The notes beneath the pieces were generated by a model, which was given only the letters and a program-made list of their open reading frames with translations, had not been told where the DNA came from and searched no databases. From Cyclina sinensis (lineage: Eukaryota; Mollusca; Bivalvia; Venerida; Veneridae), in the NCBI GenBank assembly GCA_012932295.1, contig JAAONU010000001.1:61134927-61198926 (forward strand): 64,000 nucleotides of DNA, given 5' to 3'. Shown here in pieces: positions 21,196 through 36,500 of this stretch. Each line of letters opens with the position of its first letter. The first letter of the stretch is position 1. The position numbers and the translations under genes were made by a program.

Positions 21196-24100
21196 TTGAT
21201 TCTATGGTACAGTGGTCTTGAGTGTTGGTTTTTCATGCTACCTATACTTTGAGTGTAAGAGTTCACATCAAACATAAGGCTGCTCTGCATCTTTTTTTTA
21301 TGGACTAGAGTTTTTAAGAATACACAAAATAATCTTGTTTGAAAATAACTTTTTTTTATTTCTAAATAAATTTATGTATTTGGTTAGTTTTTTTCTAATT
21401 CAATATTGATCATTAAATTTCAGTGAATACACGTTTTTCTAACTATAAACATGTTGAATAAATTGTCTGCTGAAATAAATAGAATTGTATAGATATTTAA
21501 AATGTTCCCTCATGCTCTAGGTGTCTGCAGCACTTGCACAAAGCTACTTTGAATCTCATATGCTCGCTTAAGTGTCTGAAACTTAAAGGAGTTTCAGAGC
21601 TTATCAGTCGCATGAGTAAAGAGGGGACCCAAACAAATAAGGGATGAATATTCTATGTTTCAGACTTGTTAACTGGATACAAACGTTTTTTTTTAAAATC
21701 AGCTTTGTGGTCTGTGTTTGGTTAAAACATTCTCTTTTAATACATACAGGACTGTTCCTTTGAGCAACTTTAGTCCAATGGAGTGACTATGAATGTGTTG
21801 GTCAAATTCCACTGACTAAAGTTATATCAAACAACCTCCAGTTGCGGTGCCCAACACTATAGATCCTAACACTTCCAATTTTCTAGGCATGTAAAGGTAA
21901 TCAGAAATAAAAAACAAAAACCCAGCGATATCTATACCTGTTTTAGAGAAACAGTTTGTTATTTCAATGACTGCATATGATACTGAACAAGTAATGCTAC
22001 ATGGCAAAATATAAACATAATCAGAAAATACCTGTTAGAAATCAACAACTGTAACACCACTCAGCATATAAATATAACAGACTGTATTCTGCAATAAAAC
22101 TGAAACATAATAGATAGACAAATAGCTTTAACATAGTTAACAATAATAGTTTAACAACTTGTTCAGATTATACAATGGTGGGGCACAGCATTTTAGTTTT
22201 CATTACTGGTAGTCTCTATAATTTTGCATCCTCACCTGATTTTTTTTTTTATGTAACTGTTTCAAATTCTTGTTTAATAAAAGCCTTCTTGTCTGCTCCT
22301 GAAAAATTTTGTTCTTGTCATGAACGGAAGTTATTCTTATTTCTAAACACTTCCTGCTGAGGTTGACAGTTCTAATTTGACTTTATGACACCTTACAAAT
22401 CTAAAGCACAGCAAGCTTGTCTATTTTGGTGCCAAGCTAACAAATCAAACAGAAAATCTGCAATAAAACTAACTTTTTGCTTGTCACTTTTCTCTGCCCA
22501 TTTTTTGTGGCAGTTAACCATGATCAAACAAAAGTGAAATCAGTTGAAGTACACGTTGGAAATTGTTGATATTTCATTCTTGCAACAACTCACATTTTAG
22601 ACAGCCTCCGATAGGCTGAACTACTAACATCAACAGATGTAGCTAAAAAGTATTCCTTTATTTAACTACTTGACTGACAGATAGACCCTGCTGATTTAAA
22701 AACTTATTGTTAAACTTAGTTGTTGGGCTAGAGTGGCCCAGACATCAAAAGATAGGCAGAATTTATATAACAGACATAAACTTTTAACAACTCAACAGTA
22801 AAACAGATGTTTTAATGCAAAAAAGATATAATTTTGCCAAGTTTCAAACTAGTCTGTATATCTATGCTTTAAATTTCAAAAACTGAATCAGATTACACAG
22901 TTCTGCACAAAAAATTGAAATTTCAGATACTTTTTTAATTTCAACAGTTAAGTTTTAGTGTTAAAAAGTTCTATAAACTAAATTGTTGTGATCAAAGGTG
23001 CCCAGTTTTTCTCTAACTAAATTCACAAATGAAATCCACACTGATATTGCATCTAATATATACTGTTTAGTGGGTTAAATTATTCAATATCTATTGTTAA
23101 CAACTTCAGAGTTTGATATATAAGAAACATTAATACAAGAAACCAAAGTAGTAAGTATAGATAAATATTTGTGTTGGGGTGGGTAGGTGATAATATTACT
23201 CCTTCTCTTAAACCTTACAGGGTAATCCAGTGCTCAACCTTAACCCTGTCTACCGCATTCTATACATGCAACCCACTTTATAGTATCTACAGCAAACCTA
23301 AAAACGTGTTATATTTGAGATATCTATAACTGTACACAATTATATCATTACTTATTATGTAAATCCACGTCAAAGAAACACCTAATTCTAATACATTCTA
23401 TAATCGGTCAAAATACTATAAAGATCAACTCTCCAGGGAAAGCTACTTCCAGCAAATTGTTTACACATTAAAGCAGCACTCCATTTCACATATGAGCTAT
23501 CAATAGATAAGAGTAATTCACATTTAAAAAAACAACTATTGCCAAATAAATTTTAAAAACTTAATGTACACAGCTTCAAAAAGATTTTTAGTTCCATTAC
23601 TATCAATTCAGATACCAGTCATAACAATACTCAACAATTACCTTATTAAGGAGGTACTAAAATCAACAACTGACTTATAAGGAGACACTGCCAATCATAA
23701 CTATAAATCCAATTTGTTGACAAGTTACAATCAAACATGATATGATCAGTGTGTAACAGGTACAGAAAACTATTTGCTAAACCTGGTGTACAGTAAGATT
23801 CTTTATTAATGTTTTTCAGCTCCCATATTTCACTCTTTGTTAACAATAAACTTAACCACATGTAACATCGCAATGCTAAGTTAACAAACAAACTTCAAAT
23901 TCCCTTATAATCACATACTTTACCAAGAAACTCCTTGCTTTCTTTCACATCACACTTAGCAACAACATGGTATGTCATATCTGTAGTCTGTTTAAAATCA
24001 ATATTTTTTATGTAACATTAAAGTCACTGGCAGAAACCATCCCAAACTGATATAATTTGACATTTTATTTCATGTTACATCATATCCTTTATCAACAAAC

Positions 24101-25032
24101 AGTATCATGTTACAAGACATTCTTGACAAACAATATATTCATGTCCCTTACTATCACTGGTTAACAATTTGTCACAACATATACATGGCTAACAATAAAT
24201 TAAAGTCATATCACATCCTTGGCCAATAAAATTACTTCAAATAATATCCTTGGCTAATAATCAGCATCATGTCACATTATATCCTTGGCCAACAAATAAC
24301 ACCATGCTTCACACCTGTTGCAACATATTGCTAAAAACAAAATGTTATATTTAAGATCACATCAACTGTTAGTAATAATATAACTACAGGTTTTGATATG
24401 AACTGCTTATCTCAATGTGACAAAATTGCCATTCCCAGCAAACATCCAATAACAATCCAAAAAAACATTTTTTTAACTGTTCTTTACTTTACAGCTATAC
24501 AAACAGAAGTCTGTTATATCTCCATGTAAAAATCATCATTGCTATTGTAAGTGCAACTGTAACTCAAATCCTTCTCATCATTGGAAAGTTTAGTTAGAAT
24601 TTTTGTAAGCATTCACACGATCCAGATTGCTGAAGAAATATACAACATGCAACTTCAGTTGAGACATAATTCAATGTATGTGACAGAATTGTAAAATTTG
24701 ATGGTAACAACAAAAGTCAGTGGCTGCCATCTGAGATAAAAATATTAACTAATTTCAAATAGCATGTGTATGTACTCTAAGACAACTCTCTTGCAGGAAC
24801 ATATATGAAAACTTGACAAAGGATTGATTCATATCCTTCTAGGAGGCAAATAAAAGAAAGCTTAACCTGTGTGATCATATATAGTTAGTATTTCAAATCA
24901 TTTTCAGTGTAAGATTCATGAATCATTTAATAGTACGCAAAATGATCAATTATTTAGAAAATGTTTTTTAAAGAATTTTTTCCATGGTAACTGGGCAACT
25001 AAATTATCCACATGAACAATTCCAAAAGTTAA
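21196..25032. other. Gene-free AT-rich interval
   Basis: No exon with both splice sites and a family match was found on either strand. Short degenerate repeats with ATCCTTGGCCAACAA and ATCATGTTACA-type motifs occur at about 24060-24310. Part of this may be a long 3' UTR or the intergenic region downstream of PDPK1. Confidence 0.4.
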
Positions 25033-27004
25033 AACAAGAGGGCCATGATGGCCCTGAATCGCTCACCTGATAGACCATGAAACGATATTGTAGACATAAT
25101 GAGGAGAGAATTGGTGAAAGAAGGGCATGTGTCCACACTTGCTGATTGGTGAAGTTTTAACTTTACATGAACTGTTTTAATAATTTCCAGTTTACCTCAT
25201 TTCGTCTAGATGATAAATACATGGAAAATGTTAACATTTCAAAGTCATTAGACTTTCGATACATTTTTTTTTTCTTTGTAAGTTAACATGAAACTATTGT
25301 ATGAAGTACAAATTGAAATATGGATATCTGAAACAGGTGTAATGTTTTCATTTTGGCTGAAGGTAGTTTCCTTCAGAAATGTACAGTCTAGAAGTGACTT
25401 TTGTGTTAGGGTATATGCTATTTTGAGACAGTATTTAAGTTACATAATGGTATGCAGTTAACCTGTGTTGGTAAATTCTGTACCAGTACAGAATTTGAGA
25501 GCACGTTATGACACACAAGATAGGTGATCCACAGACCATGGACTGTACGTACTGAACTCAGCAGTTGGGAAGACCGAAGCAAACTTTGCAGACTAAGATC
25601 AGATGGCTATATAAACTATATATAAAATGAATTGACTATGGGGCGGGGTCAATTTGACCCCGGGGATCATGATTTGAGCAAACTTGGTTAAGGTCTACTA
25701 GGTCATGCTACATGCAAAATTTCTAAGCTCTAGGCTTTCTGGTTCTGGAGTAGAAGATTTTTTGAAGTTTTTCCTATATAAACTCTATATAAAATCAACT
25801 GACCCCCAGGCGGGGTCAATTTGACCCCGGGGATCATGATTTGAGCAAACTTGGTAGAAGTCTACTAGTTAATGCTACATGCAAAATATCTAAGCTCCAG
25901 GCCTGCAGTTCTGGAGAAGAAGATTTTTGAAGTTTTTCCTATATAAACTATATATAAAATGAATTGACTATGGGGCGGGGTCAATTTGACCCCGGGGATC
26001 ATGATTTAAGCAAACTTGGTAAAGGTCTACTAGGTAATGCTACATGCAAAATATCTAAGCTCCAGGCTTTGTGGTTCTGGAGAAGAAGATTTTTGAAGTT
26101 TTTCCTATATAAACTCTATATAAAATCAATTGACCCCCGGGCGGGGTCAACTTGACCCCGGGGATCATGATTTGAGCAAACTTGGTAGAAGTCTACTAGG
26201 TAATGCTACATGCAAAATATCTAAGCTCCAGGCTTTGTGGTTCTGGAGAAGAAGATTTTTGAAGTTTTTCCTATATAAACTCTATATAAAATCAATTGAC
26301 CCCCGGGGCGGGGTCAATCTGACCCCGGGGATCATGATTTGAGCAAACTTGGTTAAGGTCTACTTGGTTATGCTACATGCAAAATATCTAAGCTCTAGCC
26401 TTTGTGGTTCTGGAGAAGAAGATTTTTGAAGTTTTTCCTATATAAACTCTATATAAAATTAACTGACCCCCGGGCGGGATCAACTTGACCCCGGGGATCA
26501 TGATTTGAGCAAACTTGGTAGAAGTCTACTAGTTAATGCTACATGCAAAATATCTAAGCGCCAGGCTTTGTGGTTCTGGAGAAGAAGATTTTTGAAGTTT
26601 TTCCTATATAAATTCTAAGTAAAATCTATTTACCCCCGGGGCTGAACCAGTTTGACCCCGGAAGTCATGATTTGAGCAAACTTGACAGAGGTCCCCTAGA
26701 TGATGCTTCATACCAAATATGAAAGCTCTGGGCCTTGTTATTTCAGACAAGAAGATTTTTGAAATTTCCATTTTAAAAACACCTTTTAGGGCCTCACAGC
26801 CATATTGTGCATTGGACCGGAACCATTTGAGCAAACTTGGTAAAGGGACATCTAAGGACCATTAGTATGAAGTTATTTTAAAATTGGGCCAGGGGTTTAG
26901 GAGGAGATGTCATTTAAAGAAAATGTTGACGACGGACGACGGACGGACGACGGACACAAGGGTATCCTAATAGCTCACTCTGTCACTGCGTGACAGGTGA
27001 GCTA
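25033..27004 (+). mobile_element. Helentron-like repeat, family A copy 2 with 166-bp tandem core
   Basis: The left end is AACAAGAG, the palindrome AGGGCCATGATGGCCCT, then GAATC and GCTCACCTG. The right end is a hairpin AGCTCACTCTGTCACTGCG followed by TGACAGGTGAGCTA. The core (about 25620-26670) has six to seven units of 165-168 bp, each starting near GGGGATCATGATTTGAGCAA and containing CGGGGTCAATTTGACCCCGG, itself a palindromic block. A GACGGACGACGGACGG run precedes the right end. Open frames in the core are repeat artefacts. Confidence 0.85.
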
Positions 27005-27297
27005 AAAAATACAACAAAGCACTGATGCAAACTATTTCTGATTTCAGAGATCAGTTAGTTCTCAACATATTTCTTTCAACTTTCTTATCACCAACTGAAC
27101 AGACCCAACATGCACTAAACTTAGAAGAAAAATTATTCTTTGCATCTGTCTTTTTTCACTGCTGCATATATTTTGGTAACTGCTTGTAAATGGAGAGAAA
27201 AAAACACCTTGATTCTTGCGTTCAAAACAAAACAAAACAAAATCTTCAAATTCTGTGTTCCTGTTTAACCCCTTTCAACCTAAATTTCTTTTTAAAG

Positions 27298-28524
27298 AAC
27301 AAGAGTGATCAGTGATCACATGTGTCGCCTGATGATAGCCAATTAAGATATTGTAAAATCATTCAACCGAAAAATCCTGTTAAATATGCACAAGTACTTG
27401 AGGTACCGATCAATCCTGTAACATTTCATTCAAATTGCATTAGTAGTATAAGAGAAGTAATCCGGACAAACTTTAAAGATAAAAATCATTAAAGGGCCAA
27501 AAATCATTGAACTGGAAAATGCTGAAAATATGCACGACTAGACTTGGTACTGATCATTCCTGTAAAGTTTGAATGAAACTGCACAGGTAGTTTTTGAGAA
27601 GTAGTCTGGACAAGTTTTGTGACGATGGAAAAGTGATCTCTATATGTAGCAGCTACTGTATTCCTAGAAAAGATTTCGCGTTTTTTAAGTTAGCGTTTTT
27701 CGCGTCAAGCATAGATCCGCAAACTTTTTCAGCCGCGAAAATGTCACTTCTAACAAAAACGCGAACATTTCTAGCTTTTTCTTAACTTGAAATCTATTGC
27801 CAGTCAGTGAACTTGTATCCATAAATCAGAATTTACACAAATACATACACACATTCACAAGTCTGATAAAATAATAACTCAGTCCATTTCCTTTTATTTT
27901 CCCTCTATTTAGGTTACATTTTTTTACACAGTATTCAATATTTACACCGAGGTACAAACTATAAAAAACAAACGGTAAACTGATAATTTACAAATAAACG
28001 TGGACTGTTATATGCATATTAGTTAACACGGGGGTAACACAGGGGATTAATTTGTTACAACACAAAACCGTTATACACAGTTTGCATTACACTTATTGTT
28101 TTTAAACAGTCATTTTTATTTACAGTTACTATTAAATAATATTTCTTGATTTTTTCAGGTGTAAAGAATTAACGTATCGACATTTTTGCAACGAAGTCTG
28201 TTATGATTTCAAATGAGAATAAATAGCTCGGAAATTTGTAAATCGGTATGGCTTAATCCTTTCGTGAAAAGGTAGATATAAGTAAGAAGTGTTCACAAAG
28301 TGTCCATGAGATTAGACATTAAATAACGAGTTGTTGAGTGTAAGTAAATCGGGGACTTGAAAGTACAATTATGTATTTTCACCGTAACGATTTAATATTA
28401 GCGGAGTTCGCGGTCGTTATGAGTGCGCGAAAGTTTGTCTCCGCGAAAATGTCCTTAATAAAAAAAACGCGAAAATTTGTATCCGCATTTCTAGGAATAC
28501 AGTACTTTGTAGCTGGCAACACAA
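27298..28524 (+). mobile_element. Helentron-like repeat, family F copy 1 (interrupted)
   Basis: The left end is AACAAGAG with palindrome TGATCAGTGATCA, then TGTGTCGCCTG. The right end is a diverged GTAGCTGGCAACACAA, matching CAGGCGACACAA of the other copy. The body has CAAGTACTTGAGGTACCGAT and AGTAGTATAAGAGAAGTAAT. A MITE sits inside it at 27656-28502. Confidence 0.75.
27656..28502. mobile_element. Tc1/mariner-type MITE with TA target duplication
   Basis: The inverted ends are CTGTATTCCTAGAAA at 27656 and TTTCTAGGAATACAG ending at 28502, flanked by TA at 27654-27655 and 28503-28504. Removing the element and one TA gives GCTACTTTGTAGC, which matches the uninterrupted family F sequence at about 31943 (GCTACTTTTTAGC). 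The interior is 847 bp with GCGAAAATGTC-type subterminal motifs and no transposase frame. Confidence 0.88.
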
Positions 28525-29159
28525 GAAGGACTTGTCCATACCTTAAAATTGGACCAATCCATTTTTCATCTACAGGGGTATTTACTTAAAACTTACACTG
28601 AATAGTAAGTAGTATCTGATTGCAAAGTTGAACAGGATTCTAAGGATTTATACTGGTCACAAAATCAGTGGTACAAGGGTTAAAGATGTGTGTTTGTTCT
28701 GAAAACAAGAAAGCTAATGAAGCCTGTATCGCTAACCTGAGTAAACAACAACAAAAACTTCTGTCATGTCTAGATAGATCTGCCTGACTTATAAGAAAAA
28801 TATGAATATGGTAGTGGCATCAACACACTGAAACATATCACAACAAAGAACATTGTGAACAATGTAAGCTTCTGAAATGAAACAATTAGAATATGTCAGA
28901 GATTTCAGTCTGCTCTATCTCTCAAGAATGTATTAATTATCAATTAATCTGTGATATGACATTCAAATACTTCTGGCTGTGCAGTGCTGTGTTGCTCACT
29001 CCAAAAAAAAATCAACACACATTTCAATGCTAAATCAAATCAGCATAACAGAATAAGTAAATAAATCTAACAGATGGACAGTAGACAGCTGCTAATATTT
29101 ATAGCTTGGTGTTTGCTATTTGTTAGTTTGTCATGTAATAGTCAAAATCCAATTTTGGT

Positions 29160-30536
29160 CTAGCCATAGTACATCTCCCACACTCGATCAATCTCTTTCA
29201 CCCAATCCTCTGCTCTTTTACTTGGTTCTTCTAAATAGTATGTTCTGTTTGGCTGGAAAATAAAACACATGGTATCTTGTTAAGATTCAAAACAAAGCAG
29301 AAAGGTGTCAATAGGATACAGATGCCCTCACTCTGATGTGATCTCAATAGCATTTGGTACAAAAGGCAATAGTTGAAGTAAAAAAATGTTCAAAAAATAA
29401 TTTCATCTGTGAATATTTGAAGCAAATCCTCCAAAAGATGAATGATGAGTCTGACATTAATTATTTCTATAGGCCCCATATGGTGAAAAATACGAAGGCA
29501 CACAACTCTGAAAAAACAAGGAACAACAAAAATTTCTTCCTTAATGACAATCTACACAAGCAGACTATTCATTTGTTGAAGCCTGAAGCAAATCCTCTAA
29601 AAGATGAGAAAGAAGTTTGACAGACAAGAGTTCCACATATACAGACAGGTGGTAATCAAATATATAATATCAAGATGGATTAAAAACCAGTATATTCTCT
29701 TTGACTAAAATATGCACTTCTCTCCAAGTTTTTTTATTTTTTGTTTCTTTTAGTTTCTGATATGACCAATACCAAAAACTTAGGTTACTTTTGATTTAGG
29801 GGACATAGTGCCAGATAAGAAAATGTCTCCATTCCAGAGATGACCTAATTCTTCACCCATCAGCTCAACAATAAAAGAACAAAAACCAGATGAAAAAATG
29901 TTTTTCCTTTAGGGCTGTAAACAACAGCCAGTTTATTTCATTAAAATGTTAACTTAAAATGGTATGTCATTTGGTTTTCTGGTGTTGTATTTCTGGTTAC
30001 AAACAAGGCAGTTAGCAAAGTCAATATACCAGCTTCCCTAACAAGAAACAATAAATTTAAATTGTAAATCATGCTACATGCTTATCATGACTTTGAGCCA
30101 AATTTCAGTTGTCATTCAATAGAAATTCACAAATATTCATACTTACCGTATGTACAAAAAATATTTTAAAGTTCTTCTGCTCTGTCCGTAACTCTTTTGA
30201 CCTGTATAATGTAAAGAACATAACTTTAACTATACTGAATCTATTTGGTGAATAACTGGACTATAATAAAAACTGACCAATCAGAAGTTAACAATTCAAA
30301 AAAGATTTCCACACACTTCTTTACATGTGTTTTTTTCGCTTTATTTGTTATATGCTGTATGATACACTTCAACAATAGTATACTCTGATATAATTATAGC
30401 ATCTGAATATATAATACTGTGTATCATGTGTGTCAAAAAAATCGAAAATTTGTCACTTTTACCAAATTTCAGCTTCAGAACAGAATTTTTGTGTCCAATA
30501 CTCCTTAATGAATTGGTCCATGTAATTTCCCTTCCG

Positions 30537-30567
<31 letters not shown>

Positions 30568-33500
30568 AAAAAAAAAAAATTAAGCATAACTTATTATTAA
30601 AACGCCAAAATTTCACATCTAAATCTTAACTGGTTCCTAATATGGTCCTTTACACCAATCATAAACCCATAAAATTGCTATCACCACCAGAGCCCCAAGT
30701 CAATTATCACCAATTAACTGATTAAATCATCAATAAGTGTACTTGACTGGCAATTAGTCAACTGATTATGTTAACTGGTGTTGAAATATTATAACCTTGT
30801 GAAATTTGCGCTACTTCCAGTTTTTCACTTTCACTTTGAACAAAACGTTTTTTCATGATGTCAATAAACCAATAAATACAAGCATTATAATTCAATTATA
30901 GTTGTCCATAACAATAAATCGAGCAAATAGCATTGAAAGCATACATATGGCATACACACATAAAACCGTTTTGTTTGCCGATTTATTCATGTTTTTCAGG
31001 GTTGGGGAGGGGGGTGTGTCTCAAACCAATTGGGATATGAAAATTTCTAGGCACTGAGTGACAGCAAAACAGTTGAAAATAATACAGAAGTTCATTCTCA
31101 GCTCTCAGAAGTACAATATTACAGAGCAGGATATTTTTAATGAACCATTGTATAATATGAACTTCTTGATTAAATTCTGGAATAAAAAAACTGTGTACAC
31201 TTTAAAATGATTCTCTTGAAGAACTGCTGTCAGAATTTATGTAATAAAATGTCACTGAAATTTTATAATAAACCCTCCCCCAACAAAAAAAAACAAAACA
31301 AAAAAAAAACTTATATATAATTTTATGAGTAGTTGAACGACTTTACTGAATTTATATATTAAAAACATTGTTTTGCCCTTTTGCAGCTGTTCTGTATTTC
31401 CTACATTATTCAGCTTCATGACTCACAATATTATAGCTATCACATGTTATTTATTTGATACACTCAGTCTGAATTTCATACATTTAATGAAACAAGGGCG
31501 ATCAGTGATCACATGATAGCCAATTAAACAGTAGTATTGAGAGGTGATTGGACAGTTTGTAGGCTTAAATGCATTTTTTTATTCAAGGGCCATAACTCAG
31601 CCAAAAATCATTCAACTGAAAAACCTATAAGACATGCGCAAGTACTTGAGGTACAGAACAATCCTGTAACATTTCATTTAAATTGCTTTAGTAGTATAAG
31701 GGACGTAATCCAGAAAAACTTTAAAATTAAAAATCATTAAAGGACCATAACTCTGACAAAAATCATTGAACTGGAAAATGCTGTCAATATGCACAACTAG
31801 ACTTGGTACTGATCATTCCTGTAAAGTCTGGATGAAATTGCACCTATAGTTTCTGAGGAGTAGTCTGGACAAGTTTTGTGATGGACAGACTGACAGATAA
31901 ACGGACAGACAGATGATGGGGAGGTGATCCCTATATGTCATGGCTACTTTTTAGCATGTCGCAGCTACTGTGAAGCCTGCAACACAAAATTTTTTCATTT
32001 GGCTAAAACGCCTTTTTCATTCAAGGGCTATAACTCAGCCAAAAATCACTCAACCGAAAAACCCATTAGAAATGTGCAAGTACTTGAGGTACTGATCAAC
32101 CCTGTAACATTTCATTCAAATTGCTTTAGTAGTATAAGAGAAGTGGTCCGGACAAACTTTAAAAATAAAAATCATAAAAGGGCCATAACTCTCACGAAAA
32201 TCATTGGACTGGAAAATGCCAAAGATATGCACAACTAGACTTGGTACTGATCATTCCTGTAAAGTTTGGATGAAATCGCACCAGCAGTTTCTGAGGAGTA
32301 GTCTGGACAAGTTTTGTGATGGACGGACAGATGGACGGACGGACAGACAGATGAACAGACAGATGACAGAGAAGTGATCCCTATATGTTGCTGCTATTTC
32401 GTAGCAGGCGACACAAAAAAGTTATATAGGATCATTATTGTATGTATTAAACTGGAGCATTACATTTGTAAACTATAATACTTCGTTAGCTTATATATAA
32501 TTCTAACACGAGATGAAACATTTCCTTTATGATCATACAGGGAAACCAGATATACTTTATTATACAACAAAATATATGTGGCTGTTATGATATCCTCCCA
32601 TGTAATGCATAAAAAGATTCTTTCTCCATTGTTTTTGCTTAATTTTTTGTTTTAGGCAAGTAACGGTCTAAAATGTCAGCTTTACATTAGTTACATGTAT
32701 TACATTCCAAAGCATGCATTGCAATCTTTGCTTGTTAATTAAATACTTAAATAAAAATAACAATATTTACATTGAATACCAAAAAATGCAAAAAGTGTGC
32801 CAAACGTTAAAACAACATAATATACGTCACATTAGTAAAATGACCTCATGAGCTATCTCGAGTGGTCATTCTTTGTATGTATGTTTAATTTAATAGCATT
32901 TTTGACACAACATATTGTTCTTAGTTGTGATTTCAAAGAGTATGAAATTAGAAAAATTGTTATCAATGCAGTTGTAACTGTGATGCTAAACTTAAGAAAA
33001 ACGGAAACCGCATTATTAGCCAAATTCCCTCGCTTTCTATATATACAGGCCGTCGTTCGGATGCTGAAAATTCAATCACTCGTGCTTTGCACTCGTGATT
33101 TTATTTCCTACACATCCCAACTCCACCCATATTTTATTCACCGATAAAATATAGGAACTTATTATAACTTAACTAAATACTCAGAGGTGAAATACAGGCC
33201 CTTAGAGGTGACTGATTGTATCTGTGTAGATTTTATTGCTATAGCTTGTGCGCTGTATATCACATGTCACTATGGTAAAGACATTTGTTCCTCCATAAAT
33301 CTAATCTGATGTCAAATTATTCAAACAAATATCAGAAAACTAAAGAACCTTACCATGGAATTTGTCCTTTGTATACTTTATTAACTGGGTCAACATAGTA
33401 CAGGTGAGGTCCTTCCGTCAACAAGAACATTCTTCTTCTGGCAAACAATCCCTGCAAAAGTTATGATTAAAATGCTACTATAAAAGTACAGAAGAAAAGG

Positions 33501-36500
33501 TTTATCTCAGAATAGTTTTTTCTTTAATTTTGTTCTGAGAGGTGACAAAGAAGTTGATTTCTTTCTGTTATTCTTTCTGTTATATTTTCAAGTGTTGCAT
33601 GTGCTCATTTTTACACCTTACGTACATAATAATCCTCTCTGAAAAGCAACTTTACTCTTTCTAGTAAAAGCAACAGGTCACTATTCCTTTTAAAGCTGTG
33701 AAATACTCAATATTCTTTTTAAATCTGTTACTTAACATTAACAAATACTCAATATTCTTTTTAAAGCTGTGACTTAACATTAACAAATAGTATAGCAGAA
33801 GTATTTAATACTCAATATTCTATTTAACATTAACAAAATACTTAACACCAAAGAATCTGCTTCCAAAACATGAATAAATATGGAAGACAAATAATGGCTG
33901 AAAGCATGTTCATTAAACATAATATGTTTTACCTTTCGTTTGTCAATGAAACCTTGTTTCAGGATGAGATGACCCTCAGTGAATCTATGATATTCGTTTG
34001 TCTTGGCTTGTGCATCAAGTCGCTGTTTTCTTTCTTGTTCTGATATTCTAACAATAGACATACAAAATGTTCACATCCTGTTATTTTTAACAGAAATCAA
34101 CAAATGAACAAAACTTTTGCAGAACAAAACAGTGCTGCTCATTCATGATTTCCGTTACTAAGGGTCATAACTCTAGACTGACAAGAAAGATCTTGTAAAT
34201 ACTGAAACTGTAGAGGATACTTTTCAAACAAGAACAGAGCTGTGTATTATGGTTTCAATACTGTAGTAACTGTTATACATAGTCAAAAATCTGACAGATT
34301 ATAAAGTTGAATTTGGACACTTCTGTCAGTTTAACTTAATAAGAATTACAGATAAATGATGAAATGATTAACTCAGATAAATGATGAAATGACAAACAAT
34401 GTAAAATCAGGCAACAGGTCAAGAATACTTCAAAATCACAGGAAAAACACTTGGGAGTCAGACAACCAAAACAAAGAAATACAGCTAAAATCACGAAATA
34501 TCCTTCAAAATTATTGCAGAATCAAAACAATTAAACAATCACTTACAAATGTGAAGTTAAGATTTCTCCAATCCTCTTGTCTGTTAATCCAGGCTGTAAG
34601 TAGAAGTATAAACAGAAATCTGAGAAGTTACAAATGAATTACTCAAAGATTAACTTATATGTACATGTAGATCCAAAACCTAGTCAGAAGAGATTGACAA
34701 GTAGGCTTAGCTATTTTACCCCTGAAAATTACAAGTCTACATGATGCATAAAATGTACACGTATGTTCAAAACATAATTAAAATATAATTATGCTGAAAA
34801 CATGTTTTTTTTTTCTTGAAGGAAGAAAACTATAAGAAATGACTACACTTCTAGTAAGAGCAATACATTTTCAATATTTTACAAAGATGTTTTTGACTAA
34901 AATTTTCTAAATACATGTATTTTACAATGATAAAATATATACAAATTTGAATCCATTTCAGCAATAAATAACCTGAAAATATTTGTATTCTAAGCAATTT
35001 AGAGCAGTAATTGTTATCTTAAACAGTTTGTTATCTTGTACACTTCTACCTTCATTGTACTCCAACAATGTTCAGGATTGCTAGCTGTCGCAGGCAGATA
35101 GGGAACTAAAGCTGGTGGTGTTGTAGTCTCTAAATGGTCCCAATCTATATCTTTAAAGAACTCATGGGCTTTCAAATTTTCAAACCCTCCCATCTCATCG
35201 CTGCCTAGTCTTCTGTCAGGTTCTAAAACCTGTTTAAGAGGGTTATAAATAACATTTGTTTATACTTACAAGCTGTGTTGTTCAAAATAACTTTGCTGAT
35301 TACTTATGCAGTCTTCTTTTCTTCACAATAATAGGTAAAACTATAATTTACATAAATCTGTTCCTTCTTTATAAGAAACAGTGGTTCCTACAATGGTGTG
35401 AAGTGATAAGTGTATAAACCTTGCTGACCCTATCACTATTATTAATATGGTCACTATTTCAGCACAGCAGCCAGCTGAGATTAATATGTTTTGACCTTTA
35501 AGAAAGGTCAATTGTGAATTGTCTTAATTTCATCTGCAAACTCAGCACAGTGGCCCACTGACATTAAGATGTTTGTGACCTACAAGTAATTCTAGCCACA
35601 TGATATTTCAAGCACATGTAAACATGTTGGTAATGTTGTTCTCATGATTCTACATTTAGTAAGAAGGTGAAAATAAACTAAAGTTTAAGATAGAAATATT
35701 GTGCAGTTGGTTTCTTGAGGCTAATTATTGGTGGGACAAGATTGATCAGAACCATAAGCTTAATAAACAACATTCTAGACATAACATTAACTGATTCAGT
35801 ATAAAAACCTTACCAGTAATTTTTCAACTAAATCTCTGGCTATGGGATTGAAACCTTCAGGGAATTCATATTCAAGTTTGGTGATTTTCTGAAATATCTG
35901 GTATTCATGTCTGTAAGTGTAAAAATAAGAATTATAGGTACAAATGTATCATTTGAGAGCTAAACTTCTTCACAGTAAAAAAAAAACTGTTTTTCTTTTC
36001 AATTTTACTTATTCTATGCATTATTCTCTATATGGCAAAAACTGTGACAGTATTTAATACATAGACAGCAGTTACAACAACTATCATATCAAATAGAATT
36101 TTTTCATAAGGGCACACTGTCAACCTTGCCTCTGCTAAGGAACTCTCTTTATACAGTTATCTGTATTTTATCTCCTGCTTGTGCAGCAATGAACAGTTAA
36201 TGCTGTTTTCAGAGACAATGATGGTCACAAGTCACTTTTCGAACCCACATACCTAACCTTAACAGATCCGAGGAAGTTGCTTAATTTTCCTTAAAAAATT
36301 GGTGATTAAAAAGATGCAATGTAATTTATGCGAGTTCATAAAATCTTACCCTCCTCTAAATGGACATTCACCGGATAAAAACTGAAAAAGAATACATCCC
36401 AGAGCCCACAAGTCTGAACTGAAAATAAAAAGAAACATTTATTAATCAAATTACCAAACACTTCAATATTGTTTGATGAAAAATGCTTTTTTTTCATTTC

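Noticed and set aside
25964..26834. Three ORFs with repeated peptide text
   Set aside because: Products of the 166-bp tandem units.
30341..30629. Poly-Gly and poly-Pro/Lys ORFs
   Set aside because: Read through the poly-C/poly-A run in a PDPK1 intron.
32848..33147. 99-codon plus-strand ORF
   Set aside because: Antisense to PDPK1 within an intron; no motif and no splice support.
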